Assembly (NCBI GenBank): GCA_963669155.1
Contig: OZ022581.1
Span: forward strand, 2,016,247 to 2,080,246
DNA from: Arbacia lixula
Lineage: Eukaryota; Echinodermata; Echinoidea; Arbacioida; Arbaciidae
Reading direction: 5' to 3'
Length of the DNA stretch: 64,000 nt
Below the pieces are notes generated by a model, which searched no databases, was not told where the DNA came from, and saw only the letters and a list, made by a program, of their open reading frames with translations. How positions within the stretch are numbered: the stretch's first letter is position 1; each line of letters starts with the position of its first letter. Below, piece after piece: positions 57,799-64,000 of the stretch. A program made the translations under genes and the position numbers.

Positions 57799-58159
57799 TT
57801 CCGCTTTCTTCTATCTGTTTCTTCTCTTGCAAATATATATATATTTTATCGTTCATCTTCATCCTCCCCTCACCTGGTAATTACAGGACAACGTACGTGC
57901 ACCCCCCTCAACGTACAATCACAAGCCTATATCTTCCAACATCAACATTTACTTTGAGAAAGTCGAGTAAGATGGTAATGCATACATACAAACAACGCAC
58001 ATGACGTCACGCTTCGATCCTTACCTTGCTCCTCCTGCCGAACACGGTCCGTTTTCCTCCCTTAAAAGTCGCCTTTCTGCTCCCAGATCGACGACGAGGC
58101 GGCTTCTCTTCCGCCTCCTGTGTCGACAAACACGCAACTTTCGATTGTATACAACCCAT
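51922..58159 (-). CDS. MYR: predicted N-myristoylated, acidic, single-helix membrane protein (main form, 5 exons)
   Basis: Exons 58159-58025, 54410-54177, 53631-53151, 52509-52417 and 52217-51922 splice in frame (phases 0, 0, 1, 1) into 412 residues; a TAG ends the last exon. The protein starts MGCIQSK, with Gly2 for myristoylation and Cys3 for palmitoylation as in Src-family kinases. A basic patch (P-P-R-R-R-S-G-S-R-K) follows, then long D/E/S/Q-rich regions and, about 45 residues from the end, one hydrophobic helix (W-P-S-L-L-F-I-L-W ... A-V-L-C-A-V-W). It is expected on the cytoplasmic face of a membrane, held at both ends. No enzyme domain is seen and I recognise no family. An upstream in-frame TGA and the ACAATGG context support the start. 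Two downstream exon cassettes could replace its C-terminus. Confidence 0.7.
52417..52509 (-). CDS. MYR exon 4: short acidic exon (diverged B type)
   Basis: 93 bp, symmetric phase 1. Encodes Q-S-D-S-D-I-D-D-D-D-Y-S, similar in composition and place to the B exons of the downstream cassettes. Acceptor ttaccctag, donor GACT then GTAAGT. Confidence 0.7.
53151..53631 (-). CDS. MYR exon 3: internally repeated acidic segment
   Basis: 481 bp, phase 0 in and 1 out. The block D-G-A-H-x-T-A-S-x-M-E-L-E-P and G-E-E-E-S-D-Q-Q-S-Q occurs twice, separated by a C-P-E-L/C-P-E-F segment, showing an internal duplication. The acceptor (tccatccaag) has a weak pyrimidine tract. Confidence 0.7.
53725..54170 (+). 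mobile_element. 5'-truncated LINE fragment (3' end of ORF2 and tail)
   Basis: The frame reads R-N-S-D-K-F-Y-L-P-K-V-R-K-S-L, then G-P-L-L-W-N-S-L-Q-D-D-I-R-E-S and F-K-T-R-Y-K-stop. This is the terminal motif G-P-x-x-W-N-S-L-P-x-x-I-R ... F-K-x-x-L-K of CR1/Rex/RTE-like reverse transcriptase proteins. About 290 bp of 3' UTR follows, ending in AATAAACTGAACTGAAC. It lies antisense to MYR inside intron 2. Confidence 0.75.
54177..54410 (-). CDS. MYR exon 2: acidic D/Q/E segment
   Basis: 234 bp, phase 0-0. Encodes A-V-P-H-I-S-L-Q-D-E-D-D and an E-S-D-Q-D-Q-D-Q-D-S-E-D-E-D run, ending P-A-F-C-Q then GTAAGT. The donor sits a few bases from the 3' end of an inserted LINE fragment. Confidence 0.75.
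54626..55130. mobile_element. P3 foldback element (about 505 bp)
   Basis: AAGGGAAATCCCCCGAAATT at the left faces AACTTCGGGGTGGACTTTCC at the right. Both arms contain TTTGA(T/C)GAAAA, AAGGATAAG and TGACGTCA-like words in mirrored order. Long imperfect arms of about 150 bp. Confidence 0.65.
55383..55416. repeat. G-rich run with duplicated surroundings
   Basis: A G-rich tract in a segment (CTTCCACTGAATGTC ... GCCGATTGGGAAGG) that resembles 55995-56050 (TTTCCACTGAAAGTC ... GTCGATTGGGGGCGG). Confidence 0.5.
55752..55983. mobile_element. Non-autonomous element with TTCAA target duplication
   Basis: TTCAA at 55747-55751 and 55984-55988 flank inverted ends TAGACCGGTTTAC / GTAAACCGGTCTA. 232 bp, non-coding. 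Confidence 0.65.
56075..56587 (+). repeat. R1 dispersed repeat, copy A (internally shortened)
   Basis: Shares GGAGTC(A/G)GCACGAAG, GACAAATTTTG, CATCGTATAATGATA and CATGTCAGAGAAAT with copies B and C, and ends ATCCATGATAGGTCCATG. About 200 bp of the interior is missing. Confidence 0.7.
56849..57571 (-). repeat. R1 dispersed repeat, copy B (uninterrupted)
   Basis: 723 bp from AGGTGTTAGAACTGGAGTCG to CCATGATAGGTCCATGG on the minus strand. No terminal inverted repeats or coding frame. It provides the empty site for the N1 insertion in copy C. Confidence 0.75.
57762..57795. repeat. (CT)n microsatellite
   Basis: About 17 CT dinucleotides. Confidence 0.95.
58025..58159 (-). CDS. MYR exon 1: lipidation signal and basic patch
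   Basis: 45 codons beginning MGCIQSKVACLSTQ and ending F-G-R-R-S-K, donor AAG then GTAAGG, phase 0. Strong Kozak (A at -3, G at +4) with an in-frame TGA just upstream. Confidence 0.8.
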
Positions 58160-58390
58160 TGTTGCGCGTGTGAAGAATAATCAGGAAATAATCCAGAAAA
58201 ATCCAAGAAAAATTTCGAGATCGTAAGTGATGATATGAGTTAAACACAAGTCATAATCTATACATCAATGTTGATGGTTACCCAGACAGAGCGCATGCGC
58301 TTTTACACAATGCCCGCATGCCTGTTATTTATGACGTATGGGCGTGGACGCGAACGTCACTATGTAGGCCTATATGACGTCACAATCAAA
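58160..58390 (-). promoter_or_regulatory. MYR 5' UTR and promoter region
   Basis: GCGCATGCGC (58291-58300, NRF1 core) lies about 130 bp upstream of the ATG and TGACGTCA (58376-58383, CRE) about 80 bp further. Consistent with a CpG-type promoter; the transcription start is not known. Confidence 0.5.
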
Positions 58391-58639
58391 TGCGCGCAAT
58401 ATCAAAACATGGGAAAAAAGCGTGCACGTAGGATTTTTTTCTCTAGTTAACCTAATAATACTTCAGTGAGCAAGCCCATATTACATCGTTTAGGGTCATG
58501 TGAGTTTTTGTCGAAAGAATATGCGAATATTGCTAACTAACAAATAGGCCATTTAGTTAAACTAGCTAGGGCGCGCGGGCAACACTCAAGCAGGGGTGTC
58601 CTAGAATTTTTTTTTAAAGGGGTAGCGTTTGTATTACAG

Positions 58640-58847
58640 GAAAAAAAAGTAGAGAGACAGGGAAAGAACGAGGCAGAGAGAGCTAGCGGTAAAAAACAGA
58701 GAGATGCCCCCCTCCCCCCCCCCAAAAAAAAAAAAAACACGAGAGAAGGGGGTGAGGAGATAAGAAAGGAGAGAGATAAAGAGATGTCATCTAGGCCTGA
58801 AGAGAGAGGCAGGGAGAGGGAGGGGAAGGAAAGAGAACGAAAACGAA

Positions 58848-58894
<47 letters not shown>

Positions 58895-59544
58895 GTGCGA
58901 GTTCTATTAGGTCTCTGTCTTGGAGATTTGGGTCTAAAATCTAGTTTTCACCACTGGTTTTTGGTCTCATGCCACACGCTTACTTCACAATAGGACTCAT
59001 AAAGCTTCCTCTTTACGGATCGTCCGAAACCATGGCGGAGCAAGGGGGATACCGAATGAACCGCGGCTCCCCCCCCCTTCCCTTTTGAAGCCAGACGGGA
59101 CCAATTCGGCCGCCTCCCCCGCCCCCTTTTTCAGATTGTCCAGAAGGGGGGGGGGGCGAATAGGCTGCGGCTGCCCACCCCCCCCCCCTCCGCTTATCTG
59201 CTCTTGAGCGGTTGGTTGGGACTCCTCACACGAGTACAGATTGACGCCCAGAAACCAAGGCCACGTTTCTCAACAGGAAGGGAAGCTCCCGCCCCCCCTT
59301 TCACAAAGCCTGGATCCGCTCCTGATGTTTAAATAAATGAAAGGGTCTGAATACAATCACGCACTCACGTTATATTATAACAGACGCTCGTTAGAAAACA
59401 GGGAGATGCCCCCCCCCCTCCAAAAAAAAAAAACAGGAGAGAAGGGGGTGAGGAGAGAAGAAAGGAGAGAGATAAAGGGAGATGTCATCTAGGCCTGTAG
59501 AGAGAGGGAGGGAGAAGGAGGGGAGAGAAAGAGAACAAAAAGAA

Positions 59545-59599
<55 letters not shown>

Positions 59600-59745
59600 G
59601 TGAGAGTTCTATTAGGTCTCACCACTGGTTTTTGGTCTCATGCTGGACTCATAAAGCTTCCCCTTTACCATGTTTACGGGTCGCCCCAAACCAGGGGAGG
59701 AGCAATCAGGCACTCATGTTATACTACAGGAGACGCTAGTTAGAA
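58640..59745. repeat. Tandem duplication, one copy carrying an insertion
   Basis: 58640-59030 plus 59365-59396 match 59398-59745: AAGAAAGGAGAGAGATAAAG, ATGTCATCTAGGCCTG, the GA run, TTCTATTAGGTCTC and ACTGGTTTTTGGTCTCATGC. The first copy holds about 330 extra bases whose ends resemble hAT termini (GGCGGAGCAAGGGGG and CCTGGATCCGCTCCTG). Confidence 0.65.
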
Positions 59746-59847
59746 AGAATGACGAATGACAGTACGTAATATCAAAATCATTTTCCGGTCCCGCAAAGTC
59801 CGATTTTTATTACAGTATGTTTTTACAACCATCTCATTTTGCCAAGG

Positions 59848-59867
59848 TGGGGGGGGGGGGGGGGGGG
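59848..59867. repeat. Poly-G run
   Basis: Homopolymer of about 19 G. Confidence 0.93.
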
Positions 59868-60148
59868 GTAGTGGTTGAACAATAATTTAGAGAATGAATA
59901 TTTCTTTTTGACAATGGTAGCAACTGCAGAATAGAATTTAATATAAAATCATTTGTAACAATAACAGGTAGCTATGAATTGAAACACTTACAATAATATA
60001 ATGACCCCAGCATTTTTATAGCAATCTCACATTGCCTTAACGTTGGACCAGTATTGTCAAATTGATTTCGTAAACTTTAGGAGCAACATCATTGTTTTCA
60101 CGCCCTGACAACATTGCTAGTACAGCACTGACTTGACGTTGGTACTAC

Positions 60149-60873
60149 CAGGGATGTGTTAGGAAAGGATATGAAACAACATTCTTTCTTTGAGCCCATG
60201 CGTGGCACCGCCGAAAAATTGCGTGGTCTCAGCATGTGCTTTTCACGTGTTTTAACAATAACGAACACGATTGCCTAGCAACGGTTTCTCAGAGAGAACA
60301 AAAGAAATGTAGAGTCTTATTTCGCTTGTCCACTTCTGTTGGATTGCATCAATACTTTTGTGAGGAAAAGAGATATCAGCGAACAAAAATAAACAGTTTT
60401 TTAAAGTAAAATATCTCATTTGCACGCAAATTCACGCAAACTCTGTTAATGAAAGTAAGCAGCTTAATATATGATTTTGATAATGATTGAATCCGACATT
60501 TCCGGAAATCTCCGGAAAGTGAAGAAATTTGTTGATTATGTAAGTAAGAATATTATCTTATATCTCCGTTTGTGCATCATTCAACAATTATTTAGAAGAA
60601 AAACGAATACAGGATCTTTAGAGGTGTTGCCCCTTAACTTTCTTGAAAATTACAAAAAAATGTGATAAGAAACACAGCTTCGAGAAACAAAACAGGCAAT
60701 TAAAGATACTGCTTTCCAAGTTGACGATAGCAAAATGACGGTGCCGCGCATGGGACTTCAAAGCATTGCAGTGATTGTGGAATGCTTTTGACATTCATTA
60801 GCACGCTTTAGTATCCATACAGATGTTTGAATATATTATGGTTGAGTTGTCCCTCCTTCCTAACACATCCCTG
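60149..60873 (+). mobile_element. N1 element, copy 1 (725 bp, 7-bp target duplication)
   Basis: Ends CAGGGATGTGTTAGGAA in inverted orientation, flanked by GTACTAC on both sides (60142-60148, 60874-60880). Non-coding. CAGGG ends recall hAT elements, although those normally duplicate 8 bp. Confidence 0.85.
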
Positions 60874-60988
60874 GTACTACATTGGATTCACATCGTCACC
60901 AAACTCATGCACTTTCTTTCTTTCTATCCACTCTCCATGTACGCCCAGACAATTTTGCTCCAAATTTGACTCATGACGTTAGTAATAC

Positions 60989-61654
60989 CAGGGATAAGTT
61001 ATGGAAGGATGTGAAACAACATTCTTTCTTTGAGCCCATGCGTGGCACCGCCGAAAAATTATGGGGTCTCAGCATGTGCTTTTCACGTGTTTTAACAATA
61101 ACGAACAGGATTGCCTAGCAACGGTTTCTCAGAGAGAACAAAAGAAATGTAGAGTCTTATTTCGCTTGTCCACTTCTGTTGGATTGCATTAATGCTTTTG
61201 TGAACAAAAGACATATCAGCGAACAAAAATAAACATTTTTTTCAGTAAAATATCTCAGCTGCACGCAATGATTGAATCCGACATTTCCGGAAATCTCCGG
61301 AAAGTGAAGAAATTTGTTAATCATGTAAGTAAGAATATTATCTTATATCTCCGTTTGTGCATCATTCAACAGTTATTTAGAAGAAAAATGAATGCAGGAT
61401 CTTTAGTGGTGTTGCCCTTAAATTCTTGAAAATTACAAAAAAAAAGTGATAAGAAACACAGCTTCGAGAAACAAAACAGGGAATTAAAGATATTGCTTTC
61501 CAAGTTCACGGCAGCAAAATAACGATGCCGCGCATGGGACTTCAAAGCATTGCAGTGATTGTGGAATGCTTTTGACATCCATTAGCACACTTTAGTATCC
61601 ATACTGTTTGAGTATATTACGCTTGAGTTGTCCCTCCTTCCTAACACGTCCCTG
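60989..61654 (+). mobile_element. N1 element, copy 2 (666 bp)
   Basis: Flanked by GTAATAC on both sides (60982-60988, 61655-61661). Ends CAGGGATAAGTTATGGAAGG and CCTTCCTAACACGTCCCTG. Shorter than copy 1 by interior loss. Confidence 0.85.
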
Positions 61655-62159
61655 GTAATACGTTGGATTCACATCATCTCAAGCAACCATTCCACATGCA
61701 CTCAACGTTGGATCAGCAACTCTCTTTCCACTCACCATCACCATGACAATGGTAGTAGTTGGTGTACATACTCATGACATTAAACAATTCTTTGTAACAA
61801 TGACAGGTAGATTTACGCATAACTGATGTACGACGTCTAAAACGATGAAGTGTCAGCATATCAGTAACAAAGGCATAATAATGTTTATGATTATTTTTAA
61901 TTAAATGTATTGATGGTTGACACTTGAATGAATTAGGTATTTAAGAGTACACTAGGAAGTAGTTTTTTTTTATCTTGGAATCGAGATACAAGATAAGATT
62001 ACAATGTAAGTAAAACCCATGTTGTGAAATTAACAAGAAATGTTATTATAAGAGCTAAAGATGTGTGGTAATAACATTACAAAAATGTCAGCATTTACAT
62101 TTTTAGCCATGGTAATTGATAAGGGAGTGAACATGCACCTGGTGTTTGTAGAAGAATGA

Positions 62160-63637
62160 AGGTGTTAGAACTGGAGTCGGCACGAAGAGTAATTTATTCC
62201 TACACCAGTTGCGTTCATTGGTAGCACAATGGCATATTTGACGCGTTTGGTTCTTTGATCCAGTGACAACCGCCGCCAAATATGCAAGACGAATTTTTGA
62301 TTCATTTAGAGGAATATATATTTTGTATGCGCAGAAGATTTCAGAACCACTTCATGTACTGAAGTGCATGTGCAGTAGTAGAACATCGTATAATGATACG
62401 ATTCTGTGAATTTCAGATTATATTTTTTCTTCGTTTTTGTGATAAGTCGAGAAAGCTGTCGAAAACATGTCAGAGAAATTCCTCCATATCACACATTGGG
62501 CAATCATATTTCCTAACAAATATCTTGTAAATCGTTTATTGAGTGTTTCACCTTCCACGGAAACAACCTCGATTTCATGTGCGGAGATGTCCGAAAAAGT
62601 TACGGACCAAAGTCTTTCTACAATTTTATCTAAATTTCCCTTCGCTCATTCCCCAATCTAATTTCCAGTGTGTGTGTAATAAGATCAGCTATGAGCTCCC
62701 AGCAAAGGCTGAACGATTGACATATTTCTCAACCCAGATTTTCTTTTTTTTTTTATTCAGACACCTGTCAGAGGAAGGCACTGCCTAATTAGAAATACAG
62801 CGTATTGATTGAAACACCTGAATGTCTCGATTTTTTATGAGGCGGCGGTCATCACAGATCAAGCAGGGATGTGTTAGGAAGGAGGGACAACTCAACCATA
62901 ATATATTCAAACATCTGTATGGATACTAAAGCGTGCTAATGAATGTCAAAAGCATTCCACAATCACTGCAATGCTTTGAAGTCCCATGCGCGGCACCGTC
63001 ATTTTGCTATCGTCAACTTGGAAAGCAGTATCTTTAATTGCCTGTTTTGTTTCTCGAAGCTGTGTTTCTTATCACATTTTTTTGTAATTTTCAAGAAAGT
63101 TAAGGGGCAACACCTCTAAAGATCCTGTATTCGTTTTTCTTCTAAATAATTGTTGAATGATGCACAAACGGAGATATAAGATAATATTCTTACTTGCATA
63201 ATTAACAAATTTCTTCACTTTCCGGAGATTTCCGGAAATGTCGGATTCAATCATTATCAAAATCATATATTAAGCTGCTTATTTTCATTAACAGAGTTTG
63301 CGTGAATTTGCGTGCAAATGAGATATTTTACTTTAAAAAACTGTTTATTTTTGTTCGCTGATATCGCTTTTCCTCACAAAAGTATTGATGCAATCCAACA
63401 GAAGTGGACAAGCGAAACAAGACTCTACATTTCTTTTGTTCTCTCTGAGAAACCGTTGCTACGCAATCGTGTTCGTTATTGTTAAAACACGTGAAAAGCA
63501 CATGCTGAGACCACGCAATTTTTCGGCGGTGCCACGCATGGGCTCAAAGAAAGAATGTTGTTTCATATCCTTCCATAACATATCCCTGGATCAAGGGAAG
63601 TCTATCCGAGCGCAGTCCATCCATGATATGTCCATGG
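62160..63637 (+). repeat. R1 dispersed repeat, copy C, interrupted by N1
   Basis: R1 sequence runs 62160-62863 and resumes at 63589-63637 (GTCTATCCGAGCGCAGTCC), with N1 copy 3 between. Same termini as copy B. Confidence 0.75.
62864..63588 (-). mobile_element. N1 element, copy 3 (725 bp, nested in R1)
   Basis: Inverted relative to copy 1 and of identical length. Flanked by GATCAAG at 62857-62863 and 63589-63595. Very similar to copy 1 along its length, so recently mobile. Confidence 0.88.
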
Positions 63638-63931
63638 TCAGATGGTAGAAGGCTTGCAAAGAGTATGGTTGTTTTGTCTCAATTTAATTCATTTTCGGAA
63701 GAGATCTTGAAAATAATGTACAAATCAATAGTGCTTCCTTTTTAAAACTTTGGTATCATTGCATGTATATATCAATGCCTCGCTTATTTAGTCAAACAAA
63801 TTATTGAAAACAAATAAATGAGTTCCGTTTGCTGAATGAGAGCTATATTATTCTAAAGTGTTTGCAAAACATGTTGGTACATCAACAGATGCTCCCCGCC
63901 GGCTCATTTAGTTAGAAATTGTTTGGCGAAG

Positions 63932-64000
63932 CAGGGATGTGTTATGGAAGGATATGAAGCAACTTTCTTTCTTTGAACCCATGTGGCAAGCCGCTGAAAA
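63932..64000 (+). mobile_element. N1 element, copy 4 (cut by the window end)
   Basis: Begins CAGGGATGTGTTATGGAAGG and follows the N1 left end to the edge of the window. Confidence 0.75.

Larger units (their letters stand above)
54411..58024 (-). other. MYR intron 1
   Basis: 3.6-kb intron with no coding signal. It contains a P3 foldback, a TTCAA-flanked element, two R1 copies in opposite orientation, and G/C and CT runs. Confidence 0.65.

Overview
This is an AT-rich, intron-bearing animal genomic window dominated by multi-exon genes on the minus strand. GT-AG introns of a few hundred bases, long GA and TG microsatellites, G/C homopolymer runs and many palindromic non-autonomous DNA transposons suggest a marine invertebrate. 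An echinoderm is my best guess, from general character only. No RNA gene, CRISPR array or bacterial-type operon was seen.

Layout, left to right. From 4.3 to 38.0 kb lie three tandem paralogous genes, all on the minus strand, called ZF1 (4306-8562), ZF2 (17683-21980) and ZF3 (28039-33396). Each encodes a protein of about 1,000 residues. The shared plan is an N-terminal C2H2 finger, an FGRGM(R/K)RK basic motif, AT-hook-like motifs, a block of three fingers, a block of nine fingers, and a Q/H/P-rich tail with a conserved V-T-Q-Q-I-I motif. The introns that cut two of the fingers have the same position and phase in all three genes. The upstream edge of each gene carries a candidate non-coding first exon (donors near 11200, 23610 and 38009), with NRF1- or YY1-like sequences nearby.

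From 38 to 46.6 kb there is no convincing gene. This stretch holds a probable solo LTR (42003-42844) and a GC-rich minisatellite of 23-bp units (43078-43273 and 44464-46641).

From 47.1 to 58.2 kb lies a fourth minus-strand gene, called MYR here. It starts with MGCIQSK, a Src-family-like myristoylation and palmitoylation signal, continues through acidic exons, and ends in an exon with one hydrophobic helix and a stop. Two further cassettes of exon types A, B and C follow downstream, plus the remnant of another A exon. All splice phases fit (1-1), so the layout looks like a series of alternative C-terminal ends.

From 58.2 to 64 kb the window is repeats. A 725-bp terminal-inverted-repeat element (N1) with 7-bp target duplications occurs in three full copies and one cut by the window edge. 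One copy is nested in another repeat family (R1), and an uninterrupted R1 copy elsewhere in the window shows the empty site.

The ZF proteins are predicted nuclear DNA-binding regulators and the MYR protein is predicted membrane-attached. Nothing in the sequence links the two functionally. Exon limits were read by eye from splice motifs, frame and paralogue comparison, without transcript support.
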